Below, one piece after another: positions 16,715 to 25,932 of a DNA stretch of 64,000 nucleotides. Location of the stretch: the NCBI RefSeq assembly GCF_014698965.1, contig NZ_JACXAE010000072.1, positions 310,001-374,000 on the forward strand. Direction: 5' to 3'. Origin of the DNA: Iningainema tapete BLCC-T55 (GTDB lineage Bacteria > Cyanobacteriota > Cyanobacteriia > Cyanobacteriales > Nostocaceae). A program made the position numbers and the translations under genes. The notes under the pieces were generated by a model. The model was not told the origin of the DNA. It worked only from the letters and a program-made list of their open reading frames with translations, and did no database searches. Numbering within the stretch: position 1 is the stretch's first letter; the number at the start of each line of letters is the position of its first letter.

Positions 16715-17815
16715 GTGGACGCTAAATTATCTCCTGACCAAAGTACAACCATATCCGGCATTGGTCTAGCTTATTCATTGGGTGCAGGACTTGGTGTAGC
16801 AGCGCTGATTCTCGATTGGATGGCAAACAGAACGCCGTGGCAAGGTACATCACTAACCCTGCCCCTATTGTTCTGTGCAGTAGCAAGTGCAACAGTAGGT
16901 TACTGGGTAGTACCTATGCTACAAGCTCTGAAAACAGGGCAAATAATTCGCGAGGATGGGCCTCAAGCACATCTGAAAAAAGCAGGTACGCCAACAATGG
17001 GTGGCGTATTCTTTGTACCTGTGGCACTTATAGCTGCCTGTGTATGGTCTCAATTTTCAGCAGAAGTGATCGCAGTTTCTGCATTAACACTATCCTATGG
17101 GTTGATAGGTTGGATAGACGATTGGCAAATTCTGCGCCGGAAGTCCAATAAAGGCATATCGCCTCGGATGAAACTGGCGATGCAAATCAGTTTCGCATTA
17201 GTTTTTTGTTTATGGCTGTTTCTCACTCAACCACATAACATTACTAATATTCGTCTACCCTTGGGATTGTTTTTACCCCTGGGTTTACTGTTTTGGCCTT
17301 TAGCAGGCTTTGTATTAGTAGCGGAAAGTAACGCTACTAATCTCACAGATGGGGTTGATGGCTTAGCCGCAGGAACAGTGGCGATCGCATTACTGGCTTT
17401 GGGGGCAACTATTGCACCCACACACCCAGGGTTAATGATTTTCTGTGCTAGCCTGAGTGGCAGTTGCTTAGGTTTCTTAGCTCACAATCGTAACCCAGCC
17501 CGCGTGTTCATGGGAGACACTGGCTCCCTAGCACTGGGAGGAGCTTTAGCAGCTGTGGGTTTGATGACAAATAGTTTAGTAGTATTGTTTATTCTCAGCG
17601 GCATCTTTTTTGTCGAAACCCTCTCTGTAATGGCGCAGGTTAGCTATTACAAAGCTACCAAAGGTCCCGATGGTAAAGGCAAACGCCTATTCAAAATGGC
17701 ACCACTGCACCATCATTTAGAACTTTCTGGTTGGTCGGAGCTACAAGTAGTAGCCACTTTTTATATCATAGGTGCAATTTTGGCTGTCATCAGTTTCCTC
17801 ATTGGTCGGTTGTAA
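16715..17815 (+). CDS. mraY: Phospho-N-acetylmuramoyl-pentapeptide-transferase
   Basis: 366 residues, with a GTG start at 16715 preceded by GGAGTGAAGGGA. About ten membrane segments. Family motifs are DGPQAHLKKAGTPTMGG (about 89-105), the Asp pair in IGWIDDWQIL, NLTDGVDGLAAG, FMGDTGSLALGG with the catalytic Asp, and PLHHHLELSGW near the C terminus. It transfers phospho-MurNAc-pentapeptide to undecaprenyl phosphate to make lipid I at the inner membrane. It is not in a division/cell-wall cluster here, which is usual in cyanobacteria. Confidence 0.96.
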   Translation: MDAKLSPDQSTTISGIGLAYSLGAGLGVAALILDWMANRTPWQGTSLTLPLLFCAVASATVGYWVVPMLQALKTGQIIREDGPQAHLKKAGTPTMGGVFFVPVALIAACVWSQFSAEVIAVSALTLSYGLIGWIDDWQILRRKSNKGISPRMKLAMQISFALVFCLWLFLTQPHNITNIRLPLGLFLPLGLLFWPLAGFVLVAESNATNLTDGVDGLAAGTVAIALLALGATIAPTHPGLMIFCASLSGSCLGFLAHNRNPARVFMGDTGSLALGGALAAVGLMTNSLVVLFILSGIFFVETLSVMAQVSYYKATKGPDGKGKRLFKMAPLHHHLELSGWSELQVVATFYIIGAILAVISFLIGRL

Positions 17816-17846
17816 TGTTTTTGGGCAAAACCTAAAAAATCTACCA

Positions 17847-17867
17847 ACCCCCTCAAGTACAGGGGGT
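17847..17867 (+). terminator. Intrinsic terminator of mraY
   Basis: A 7-bp GC-rich stem (ACCCCCT with AGGGGGT, loop CAAGTAC) followed by CATTTTTTG. It lies 32 bases after the mraY stop and borders the stop of the convergent moaB gene. Confidence 0.75.
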
Positions 17868-18367
17868 CATTTTTTGTGTATTTGATTGACAAGGTGAGAA
17901 AGTTCTGGTAGAATCAGTTTTTTCATCGCTAATTGCACAGCATTGCTAGAGCCAGGAACAGAGAAAATTAATTTCTGGCGAAAAACACCCGCTACAGCGC
18001 GAGATGCGATCGCTCGTGAACCAATTTCCTGATAACTTAAATAGCGAAACAACTCACCAAACCCAGGCAAAGTTTTTTCCAGCAACTTTTCTAAGGCATC
18101 GTAGGTGGTATCTCTGGGCGCAATCCCCGTACCACCATTGAAAATTATCGCATCACAATCAGTATTACTAACTAGTTCCATCTGCTCCTGAATTTGTACT
18201 GGTTCATCTGGAATAATTGTGTAGAATCCTACTGTGTGGTGAGCATCTAGGAGTAATTGCTGTATTATTTGACCACTTTTGTCTGTTTCTTGTGTGCGTG
18301 TATCACTGACGGTAACAACAGCACAAGTTACCTTCATACCTGAATCTGGATGGGGAAAATGCGGCAT
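17867..18367 (-). CDS. moaB: Molybdenum cofactor biosynthesis protein B
   Basis: 166 residues. VTCAVVTVSDTRTQETDKSG (13-32), the nucleotide/pterin loop IIFNGGTGIAPRDTTYDAL (about 92-110), and SRAVAGVFRQKLIFSVPGS with the terminal helix match MoaB/Mog proteins. It adenylylates molybdopterin before metal insertion and so supports nitrate reductase and other Mo enzymes. A single gene convergent with mraY. Confidence 0.93.
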   Translation of the reverse strand: MPHFPHPDSGMKVTCAVVTVSDTRTQETDKSGQIIQQLLLDAHHTVGFYTIIPDEPVQIQEQMELVSNTDCDAIIFNGGTGIAPRDTTYDALEKLLEKTLPGFGELFRYLSYQEIGSRAIASRAVAGVFRQKLIFSVPGSSNAVQLAMKKLILPELSHLVNQIHKK

Positions 18368-18380
18368 AAATAAACTATTA

Positions 18381-18450
18381 ATGATTTGTCATTAGTCATT
18401 TGTCCTTTGTTATTTTTCTCATACTAATGACTAATGACCAATGACTAATT
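18381..18450. repeat. Heptamer-type short repeat tract
   Basis: Repeated TAATGAC/GTCATTA units (such as ATTAGTCATT, then ACTAATGACTAATGACCAATG) fill the gap between moaB and psb28. The two orientations can pair with each other into an imperfect hairpin. Tracts like this are a hallmark of Nostocales intergenic DNA. A related tract lies at 43921-43965. Confidence 0.7.
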
Positions 18451-18784
18451 AGGATTTATTGAATCCTAAACCATGTTCTTCTGCATAGCGTTCCATAAAG
18501 CGCATAAAACGATCCCAGTCTTGTGAGGACTTGATCAAGACAACTGCTTCTAATGCTTCTGGCTTGCCGTTGACAAATTTACCTTTGACTTCACGGGTAA
18601 TTATTTCGCCTTCTTCGTCAATCATATACATCCCAGTAATTTCTTCGGTGTTGCCACTGTCCAAAGCCTTGGGATTGGTAAAAATAAACGTCGCCGTGCC
18701 ACTGTCGCCAGTGCGCGATCGCGTCAGACGCACATCTGGAACTACTTCTTCGTTTATACCTCTGGAAAACTGTATTTGAGCCAT
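18449..18784 (-). CDS. psb28: Photosystem II assembly protein Psb28
   Basis: 111 residues. [45 protein letters not shown] and the C-terminal [17 protein letters not shown] match Psb28 across its full length. It binds PSII assembly intermediates on the cytoplasmic side near CP47 and protects them during biogenesis and repair. It is transcribed alone; the stop codon abuts the heptamer repeat tract. Confidence 0.95.
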   Translation of the reverse strand: MAQIQFSRGINEEVVPDVRLTRSRTGDSGTATFIFTNPKALDSGNTEEITGMYMIDEEGEIITREVKGKFVNGKPEALEAVVLIKSSQDWDRFMRFMERYAEEHGLGFNKS

Positions 18785-18887
18785 GATGAGTGAATCTAAA
18801 CTTTTTTAATGCTTAAACTAACATTCTCTCATCATTTAGAACCAAGCTGTCTAAATCATCCTCAGATTCTTTTCTACGTACAAACCC

Positions 18888-19340
18888 TTATGTCGCCTCT
18901 GACTCCAGTAACATAGTAACAGGACCATCATTTTCTATCGAAACTTGCATCATTGCCCCAAATTGTCCTGTTTCCACCCGCAAACCAGACAAGCGCAACT
19001 TAGCAACAAAGTTATTGTACAACTCTTGTGCCACTTTTGGTGCGGCTGAACGGTCAAATGAGGGGCGGCGTCCTTTGCGACAATCGCCATAGAGTGTGAA
19101 CTGACTCACCACCAGCAACTCGCCGCCAATTTCTTGCACAGATTTTTGCCAACGTCCATCACCTTCCTCTTCTGGAAACAAGCGTAATTCTAAACACTTA
19201 CGCACCATCCAGTCAATTTCGGCATCAGTATCATTATCGGCAATCCCGACAAGCAAGTTTAGTCCCCGCCCAATTTTACCAACAATTTCACCATTAACAG
19301 TAACTTGTGAAGATTTAACTCGCTGAATAACTACACGCAT
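18888..19340 (-). CDS. dtd: D-aminoacyl-tRNA deacylase
   Basis: 150 residues. [18 protein letters not shown], the catalytic [17 protein letters not shown] (about 79-95) and the cross-subunit [11 protein letters not shown] (about 138-148) are the diagnostic Dtd motifs. It hydrolyses D-aminoacyl-tRNA and glycyl-tRNA(Ala) to keep D-amino acids out of proteins. Its start is only 41 bases from the start of the divergent broken nuclease-transposase gene. Confidence 0.95.
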   Translation of the reverse strand: MRVVIQRVKSSQVTVNGEIVGKIGRGLNLLVGIADNDTDAEIDWMVRKCLELRLFPEEEGDGRWQKSVQEIGGELLVVSQFTLYGDCRKGRRPSFDRSAAPKVAQELYNNFVAKLRLSGLRVETGQFGAMMQVSIENDGPVTMLLESEAT

Positions 19341-19381
19341 ATGTGATATATTACTCCACTCTCACCTAATAGAATACCTTC

Positions 19382-20165
19382 ATGTTCGATAATGTCTGTA
19401 AATTCCTAGCGGAAACTTTTTCCACTGACTTTGCCAGTTGGTTATTAGGAGAAGCGATCGCTCTGACAGAGTTAAGTCCACAAGAACTATCTTTGGAACC
19501 TATTCGTGCCGATGCTTTGATACTATTACAATCAGATGAAGTTGTTCTACATATAGAATTCCAAACTGAACCCAAACCCGATGTACCATGAGCGAATGAC
19601 AGATTATAGGTTGCGCGGATATCGTCGCTTTCCGCGAAAAAGGATGATACAAGTAGTTATTTATCTGCAACAAACTAATTCTCCAAGGGTGCGACAGAAT
19701 ACATTTACCCTGGAAAGAACTAGTCATGAGTTTGATGTAGTTCGGCTTTGGGAACAACCTCCAAATGTATTCCTAAAATCACCAGGATTATTACCATTTG
19801 CAGTATTGAGTAATACTAATAACCGTACTTCTACACTAGAACAAGCAGCAGAAGAGATTCTCAATATAGCAGATCAAAGCGTTCAGAGTAACGTAGCTGC
19901 TGCAACATCAATTCTAGCTGGACTAGTATTGGAGAAAGGGGTAATTCAAAGAGTTTTAAGGAAAGAAATTATGCAAGAGTCTGTAATATATCAAGAACTA
20001 CGAGCAGAAGCGCTTGCCGAAGGCAACGCTGAAGCAGTTCAGCGTGTCGCTATGAATTTACTACTTGAAGGAATGTCCGTAGAACTAATCGCCCGAGTTA
20101 CTGGATTGACAGTGGAACAGGTACAGCAGTTGCAAGTGACAAATGTAGAAAACCAACAAGAGTGA
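19382..20165 (+). pseudogene. Rpn-family PD-(D/E)XK nuclease/transposase, frameshifted
   Basis: Two reading frames together give one Rpn-type protein of about 260 residues. The first (19382-19591) has RADALILLQSDEVVLHIEFQ with the catalytic D and E-x-Q, and stops at TGA 19589-19591. The second (19581-20165) continues with RMTDYRLRGYRR and ends with AEGNAEAVQRVAMNLL and a helical GMSVELIARVTGLTVEQVQQ tail. Comparing with the family pattern PDVPFRMTDYR, one extra base lies in CCATGAGCGA near 19587-19594. The break follows the catalytic core and so removes folding partners of the active site. Sequencing error cannot be excluded. Confidence 0.75.
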
Positions 20166-20237
20166 AGGGGCGAGCACGTCTAGAGTGGCAAGCACTCATC
20201 TAATCTTGAGAAGGAGTGGCAGAGCCACTCTCGTATG

Positions 20238-20262
20238 CGTTCCCAGGTGGAACCTGGGAACG
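20238..20262. repeat. Palindrome of the GTTCCCAGG family
   Basis: 12-bp arms CGTTCCCAGGTT-like around a GG centre, in the 113-base gap between convergent genes. A related element is at 25978-26025. Just upstream (20180-20235) are two further small hairpins built on GAGTGGC/GCCACTC. Confidence 0.65.
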
Positions 20263-20278
20263 AGTCTAGCGGCAAAAG

Positions 20279-21403
20279 CTATTTGCCAAAGCCTTTACCG
20301 CGAGTTGAAGGTAGGCAGACGCAGTTTTCTAACTGTTGGAGTAAAGTCTCTTGGTCGAGATTTTGACCAATCAGCACGATTTGGTTTTTCTGCTCACCTT
20401 TCCACTCATCATCATCTAGAGTGAAACGCTTGCCGCAAAGGTGGAAAATATGACGATTTGGACTTTCATCAAACCACATAATTCCTTTAGCACGGAAGAC
20501 TGTTTCTGGTAATTGATTATCTAAGAAATATTGAAATTTCCTAATAGAAAAAGGTTGAGCGCTTTGGAAAGAAATTGAGGTGAACCCATCATTTTCTAAA
20601 TGGTCTGAGTGATGATGGTGATGTTCGTGGTCGTGATCGTGACCGCATTCTGAGTGGTCATGTTCATGGTCATGATGGTGATGATGTTCATGGTCATGAT
20701 CGTGGTGGTGATGATCATGATCGTGTTCATCAACAGTGTCGAAATACTTGTCAGATTCAAATAAACCGACGCTGAGAATTAAGGGTAGTGGTACTTGCGA
20801 TCGCTTAGTGCGGATAATTCTTGCCCCGTCTTTAACTTGGCGAATTTTTGCTTCTAAATTCTCCAATTGCTCGTCACTAACTAAATCTGTCTTGTTGAGC
20901 AGAATTACATCTCCATATAATATCTGATTGTGAGCTGCTTGAGAATTAAACAAATCCAGGCTGTAGTTGGCTGCATCTACTACAGTAATAATCGAATCTA
21001 AACGAGTTAAATCTCGCAATTCTGTACCCAGAAATGTGAGAGCAACTGGTAGTGGATCTGCGAGTCCTGTGGTTTCTACCACAAGATAATCTATATTTTC
21101 TTGGCGTTCTAAAACTTTGTAAACGGCTTCTACCAAATCATTATTAATAGTGCAGCAGATACAACCGTTGCTCAATTCCACCATATTATCGTCATCACTG
21201 GTGGAAATAATTAATTCGTTATCGATGCCAATTTCGCCAAATTCATTGACTAATACAGCGGTTTTCAAGCCCTGCTGATTGGTCAGGATATGATTGAGTA
21301 ATGTCGTCTTACCACTACCGAGGAATCCAGTAATAATTGTTACTGGCAATCCTTTCTTCGGCGCGTCCATTGCTTGATTTGGGGAAGTAACTGCTGATTG
21401 CAT
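20279..21403 (-). CDS. CobW/COG0523 G3E GTPase with long His-rich metal-binding stretch
   Basis: 374 residues. Walker A TGFLGSGKTTLLNHIL (about 25-40), the metal-binding CxCC in NGCICCTINNDL (about 79-90), VETTGLADPLP, and NKTDL guanine specificity. Between about 224 and 268 lies a stretch in which most residues are His, Asp or Glu, before a CobW C-terminal domain (FSIRKFQYFLD and DEWKGEQKNQIVLIG). COG0523 proteins insert or hand over zinc or cobalt to client metalloenzymes. The extended histidine region suggests zinc or nickel buffering. A Zur-box would support zinc regulation, but I could not identify one with confidence. Confidence 0.88.
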   Translation of the reverse strand: MQSAVTSPNQAMDAPKKGLPVTIITGFLGSGKTTLLNHILTNQQGLKTAVLVNEFGEIGIDNELIISTSDDDNMVELSNGCICCTINNDLVEAVYKVLERQENIDYLVVETTGLADPLPVALTFLGTELRDLTRLDSIITVVDAANYSLDLFNSQAAHNQILYGDVILLNKTDLVSDEQLENLEAKIRQVKDGARIIRTKRSQVPLPLILSVGLFESDKYFDTVDEHDHDHHHHDHDHEHHHHHDHEHDHSECGHDHDHEHHHHHSDHLENDGFTSISFQSAQPFSIRKFQYFLDNQLPETVFRAKGIMWFDESPNRHIFHLCGKRFTLDDDEWKGEQKNQIVLIGQNLDQETLLQQLENCVCLPSTRGKGFGK

Positions 21404-21637
21404 ATGTCAGTCTATTTAAATAAGTCTAAGACCACAAACCAGATTTTTCCCAAAAACCAGGTTTGTAAATCGCTATTTTCAGTTTAATTCGCTTTTTTGA
21501 CTTAAGACGGCTGTCAAAAACTCCAGACGAGAAATGTAGCACAAACAGGCAAGAAAACACTAGGATAGGGATGCTGGTATTTTATCCCAGTTGCTTTGTT
21601 GTATTATTATGTATTTCTAATACAGTATTACTTGTTT

Positions 21638-23113
21638 ATGACCCTAAGCGTTTATAATACTCTCTCTCGTCGCCAGGAACCATTTACAACTGTTGAACCA
21701 GGAATTGTTAAGATGTATTGCTGCGGCGTGACAGTGTACGACTACTGCCATTTGGGTCATGCACGTTCCTACATTGTGTGGGATACAATACGTCGCTATC
21801 TTCAATGGCGCGGCTATCAGGTGTTGTACATCCAGAATTTTACTGATATAGATGATAAAATTCTTAACCGCGCTAAGGAACAAGGTTCGACGATGGAAGC
21901 CGTGGCAAATCGTTTTATCGATGCTTATTTTGAAGATATCCGTCGCTTAAATGTGACGGATGCTGATGCGTATCCACGGGCAACAGAACATATTCCCGCC
22001 ATTTTGGAACTGATTAAAGCCTTAGAAGCAAAAGACTACGCTTACGCTGTTGATGGTGATGTTTATTACAGAGTAGAGCGTTTCCCTACATATGGCAAGC
22101 TGTTTGGACAAGAATTGGAACAAAAGCTTGCAGGTGCTAGCGGTAGAGTAGACCTAGAAGATACCGAAGGTAGAAAAAAACAACATCCCTTTGACTTTGC
22201 CTTATGGAAAGCAGCGAAACCAGGAGAACCAGCTTGGGAATCGCCTTGGGGTAAAGGTCGTCCGGGATGGCATATTGAATGTAGTGCGATGATTCACCAA
22301 AGACTGGGTGAAACGATAGATATTCATGGTGGAGGCAGAGATTTAATATTTCCTCACCACGAGAATGAAATCGCTCAGTCAGAAGCAGCGAGCAACAAAC
22401 CGCTGGCACGTTACTGGATGCACAACGGTATGGTGATGGTGAATGGTCAAAAAATGTCCAAGTCTTTGGGCAATTTTACCACTATTCGAGATTTGCTCGA
22501 CAAACCAGTTGACCCTATGGCGGTAAGGTTATTTGTCCTGCAAGCTCATTATCGCAAACCGCTAGATTTTACTGATGAAGCGATCGCCACTGCCACTCAT
22601 AGTTGGAAAACTCTCAAAGAAGGTTTACTTTTTGGCGAGCAGTACGGTACAAAACTTGGTTTTACCCCCCCTTTCATCCCCCCCGTTTACGGGGGGGACA
22701 TAGGGGGGGTTCTTGACAAAGAAATCATCGAAAAGTTTGAAGTGTCAGGAGATGATGACTTTAACTTCACAGGTAGTTTAGCAGTGCTAGCTGAATTAGC
22801 GAAAAAGTTACAGAAGGAAGGAAATGTCTTAGTGCATGAAGGGAAAACAGAGACGTCACCTACTGAGTTACAGCGACAATGGAACACATTAGTTACCTTG
22901 GCTCAAGTGCTTGGTTTATTTGCAAAAATGGAAGTACAAACACCCAGTAATGGTAGTTTAAGTGAAGTAGAAGTTGAGGAAAAAATTCAGCTTAGACAAC
23001 TTGCACGCAAACAGAGAAATTTTGCTGAAGCTGATCGCATTCGTGACGAACTGCAGCAGGCAGGTATTACTCTGATTGATAGCCGTGAAGGCACTCGATG
23101 GCACCGTAACTAA
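21638..23113 (+). CDS. cysS: Cysteinyl-tRNA synthetase with an in-frame repeat insertion
   Basis: 491 residues from ATG 21638 (MTLSVYNTLSRRQEPF); the open frame extends 14 codons upstream but that leader is not family-like. Zinc-binding Cys in YCCGVTVYD, the HIGH-type HLGHARSYIVWD, GRPGWHIECSAMIH, the zinc-ligand region FPHHENEIAQSEA and the KMSKSLGN loop are all intact. Near residues 342-360 a C/G-run repeat encodes TPPFIPPVYGGDIGG, which other CysRS lack, at the junction to the helical domain. The enzyme charges tRNA-Cys and is essential, so the insertion must be tolerated. The stop is 7 bases before tldD. Confidence 0.95.
   Translation: MTLSVYNTLSRRQEPFTTVEPGIVKMYCCGVTVYDYCHLGHARSYIVWDTIRRYLQWRGYQVLYIQNFTDIDDKILNRAKEQGSTMEAVANRFIDAYFEDIRRLNVTDADAYPRATEHIPAILELIKALEAKDYAYAVDGDVYYRVERFPTYGKLFGQELEQKLAGASGRVDLEDTEGRKKQHPFDFALWKAAKPGEPAWESPWGKGRPGWHIECSAMIHQRLGETIDIHGGGRDLIFPHHENEIAQSEAASNKPLARYWMHNGMVMVNGQKMSKSLGNFTTIRDLLDKPVDPMAVRLFVLQAHYRKPLDFTDEAIATATHSWKTLKEGLLFGEQYGTKLGFTPPFIPPVYGGDIGGVLDKEIIEKFEVSGDDDFNFTGSLAVLAELAKKLQKEGNVLVHEGKTETSPTELQRQWNTLVTLAQVLGLFAKMEVQTPSNGSLSEVEVEEKIQLRQLARKQRNFAEADRIRDELQQAGITLIDSREGTRWHRN
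22663..22712. repeat. C/G-run repeat inserted in frame in cysS
   Basis: CCCCCC and GGGGGGG runs in the palindromic order of the family found at 12723-12759 and 26098-26128. Its length keeps the frame and adds roughly 15-17 codons rich in Pro and Gly. Confidence 0.8.
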
Positions 23114-23120
23114 ATTAATT

Positions 23121-24560
23121 ATGTGGTTTCAACTCCAAAAGGCGATCGCCAATATCAACATCCCAGCAGATTGGATTGGGATTAGAGTAGTTAAAGAAAC
23201 ATCCGCAAGCCGTTATGTTCGTGATGGCTTACCACAAAATAACGGTAAGTCTTCCACTTGTGGAGCTATGTTGGAAGTTATGGTAAATGGCACTTTTGGC
23301 TATGCAGCTACCAATTCCCTGGAACTTCAAGAACTACAAGCAGCAGCAGAAAGTGCGTATAAACAAGCACTGGCAGCAAGTGAATGGTGGATACATCCAT
23401 TCCAAGCCGCTACCTCTCGTCCGAAAGTCGTTGGGCAATACATTTCCCCAGATGCCGACAAAGATGATGAGCTCACTCCTGGTGAAGTCAACAATTTTCT
23501 AGTCCGCATCTGTCATACTCTCAAAGTCTGTGATCAAATTGTCCAAACTATAGCCAGCGCCACAACTATCGATAGAGAGACTTGGTTTGTCAGTAGTAAT
23601 GGGTCAGAAGTATATCAAAAGTTTAGGTTTTTGCGTTCGCACTACGGAGCTACGGCTCAAGATGGAGCGATCGTTCAGCAACGCACCAACAATGGGTGGG
23701 AAGCAAACTGCTACCAAGGCAGAATGGAATTTCAACAACCAGATTTATGGCATCGGGTACAGCAAATTGGCTCTCAAGCAGTAGAACTGTTGACAGCAGA
23801 TGAATGCCCAACTATGCGCACCAACTTAGTATTAGCGCCAGATCAAATGATGCTGCAAATTCATGAAAGCGTTGGGCATCCTCTAGAAATAGACAGAATT
23901 TTGGGAGATGAACGTAACTACGCAGGTGGTAGTTTTGTTAACAACAGTGACTTTGGCAACTTGGTGTATGGTTCACCGTTAATGGACATCACCTTTGATC
24001 CCACCTACGAAGGTGAATTTGCCAGCTACGGTTTTGATGATACTGGGGCTGTGGCAACACGGGAGTATTTAATTAAAGAAGGAGTACTTGTGCGGGGTTT
24101 GGGCAGTAAGGATAGCCAAGCAAGATCTGGTGTACCAGGTGTTGCCTGCGCTCGTGCTTGCTCTTGGAATCGACCGGCAATTGATCGGATGGCGAACTTG
24201 AATTTAGAACCAGGTGAAACCAGCTTTGATGAAATCATTGCTGACATAGAACACGGTGTTTACATGGAATCTAACCGCTCTTGGTCAATTGACGATCAAC
24301 GCTATAAATTTCAATTTGGTTGCGAGTACGCTAAATTGATTGAACACGGTAAGCTGACTAAAACTCTGCGTAATCCTAACTATCGAGCCACTACTCCGGA
24401 GTTTTGGAGCAACTTAATCAAAGTCGGAAACTCCTCTACTTGGCAGATGTATGGTACTCCTTACTGCGGTAAGGGTGAACCAAACCAGGCAATTTGGGTA
24501 GGACATGGTTCACCCGTCTGCGCCTACGCCAATATAGAAGTTTTTGGCGGCGGCAATTAA
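23121..24560 (+). CDS. tldD: TldD-type metallopeptidase subunit
   Basis: 479 residues from ATG 23121; an earlier in-frame GTG/ATG region overlaps cysS and is less likely. The zinc site HESVGHPLEID (HExxxH) sits near residue 258, followed by GSFVNNSDFGNLVYGS and SYGFDDTGAVATREYLI. TldD carries the active site of the TldD/TldE heterodimer, which trims unfolded peptides and RiPP leader peptides and matures modified peptides such as microcin B17. The partner gene overlaps or follows directly, so the pair is an operon with cysS just upstream. Confidence 0.92.
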   Translation: MWFQLQKAIANINIPADWIGIRVVKETSASRYVRDGLPQNNGKSSTCGAMLEVMVNGTFGYAATNSLELQELQAAAESAYKQALAASEWWIHPFQAATSRPKVVGQYISPDADKDDELTPGEVNNFLVRICHTLKVCDQIVQTIASATTIDRETWFVSSNGSEVYQKFRFLRSHYGATAQDGAIVQQRTNNGWEANCYQGRMEFQQPDLWHRVQQIGSQAVELLTADECPTMRTNLVLAPDQMMLQIHESVGHPLEIDRILGDERNYAGGSFVNNSDFGNLVYGSPLMDITFDPTYEGEFASYGFDDTGAVATREYLIKEGVLVRGLGSKDSQARSGVPGVACARACSWNRPAIDRMANLNLEPGETSFDEIIADIEHGVYMESNRSWSIDDQRYKFQFGCEYAKLIEHGKLTKTLRNPNYRATTPEFWSNLIKVGNSSTWQMYGTPYCGKGEPNQAIWVGHGSPVCAYANIEVFGGGN

Positions 24561-24585
24561 ACTTTCTCACTCTCCTGCATGGCTC

Positions 24586-25932
24586 ATGAAAAACGCAAAA
24601 TTATCTGCCCTCGAAGTCAGCTTCAACCAATTGATTGAAACCCTACTAGAGAAAAAAGCAGAAAGTGAACAATTTACTGTGAAACTTAGTAGTGAAAGAA
24701 GTCAATTTACTCGTTTCAATCATGCTAAGGTGCGACAAACAGGTTGCGTAACTGATGGTTGGATTGAACTGAGTTTGATGGAAAATCAACGCAGTAGTTT
24801 TCGCACCTTTCCTTTTACTGGTAATTGGGAAGCAGATTGGATTTTGGCTTATCAAGCATTGCAGGAACTACGTGAAGAACTTCCTCAGTTACCTGTCGAT
24901 CCCTATCTAGTTTTGCCATCAGGTAAAAATACCAGTAGAGAAATACATTCGGGGAATCTGTTAGCTGAAGAATCAGTAGTAAAAACTCTGCTAGAACCAG
25001 TGGCAGAATTAGATTTTACTGGAATATATGCGGCGGGAGTAGTAATTAAAGCTTACGGTGATTCTAGTGGGCAAAAGCATTGGTTTGCTACAGATTCTTT
25101 TACGTTAGATTATTCTTTATTTACTTCAAGTGGACGAGCTGTTAAAGGGGTTTTTGCTGGGAGTGATTGGAATAATCAAGCTTATGCAGAGCAAATTAAA
25201 GATGGGAAAAAACAACTAGAATTACTTGAACGTCCTGCTAAAGAATTACCAAGAGGTCAGTATAAAACTTATTTTGCACCAGCAGCAGTTGCAGATTTAT
25301 TGAGTATGCTTTCTTGGGGCGGTGTGAGTGAAGCTGATTTACAACAAGGGGGTAGTGCTTTAGCTTTTATGTGGCGCAAAGAAAAGCAGTTGAATAGTGC
25401 ATTTAGTCTGAAAGAAAATTTTCAACTAGGGTTAGTGCCACGATTTAATGAATGGGGAGAAATGGCAGCACCGGAGTTACCTTTAATTGAAAAAGGAGTT
25501 TTGCTCAATACTTTGGTGAATTCTCGCACAGCTAAGGAGTATCAAAAAACTGCTAATGGTGCTAATAGTTATGAGTCTTTGCGTGCGCCAGAAGTACTCC
25601 CAGGAAATTTAGCATTTGCGCAGATTATTCCTAGTTTGGATACGGGATTATATGTATCAAATTTACATTACTTGAATTGGAGCGATCGCCCCACAGGTCG
25701 AATTACAGGCATGACTCGTTATGCTTGTTTTTGGGTAGAAAGTGGCGAAATCGTTGCACCCATTGAAAATTTACGGTTTGATGAAAGTCTTTATCGCTTT
25801 TGGGGCGAAAACCTTGTTGATTTGACTAATTTTCAAGAATTTATTCCCGAAGTCGGCACCTATGATGGACGCCAATTGGGAGGCAGTATGGTTCCTGGTA
25901 TGTTGGTAGAAAATTTTACATATACTTTATAG
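24586..25932 (+). CDS. tldE: TldE/PmbA partner subunit
   Basis: 448 residues from ATG 24586 (MKNAKLSALEVSFNQ); TTG 24544 is an alternative that overlaps tldD. Family landmarks are RFNHAKVRQTGCVTDG, GVVIKAYGDSSGQKHWFATDSFTLDYSLF, ANSYESLRAPEVLPGNLAF and DGRQLGGSMVPGMLVENF at the C terminus. TldE has no zinc site and forms the closed protease chamber with TldD. Two short stretches of its 3' end recur as a deleted copy at 38993-39105. Confidence 0.9.
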   Translation: MKNAKLSALEVSFNQLIETLLEKKAESEQFTVKLSSERSQFTRFNHAKVRQTGCVTDGWIELSLMENQRSSFRTFPFTGNWEADWILAYQALQELREELPQLPVDPYLVLPSGKNTSREIHSGNLLAEESVVKTLLEPVAELDFTGIYAAGVVIKAYGDSSGQKHWFATDSFTLDYSLFTSSGRAVKGVFAGSDWNNQAYAEQIKDGKKQLELLERPAKELPRGQYKTYFAPAAVADLLSMLSWGGVSEADLQQGGSALAFMWRKEKQLNSAFSLKENFQLGLVPRFNEWGEMAAPELPLIEKGVLLNTLVNSRTAKEYQKTANGANSYESLRAPEVLPGNLAFAQIIPSLDTGLYVSNLHYLNWSDRPTGRITGMTRYACFWVESGEIVAPIENLRFDESLYRFWGENLVDLTNFQEFIPEVGTYDGRQLGGSMVPGMLVENFTYTL

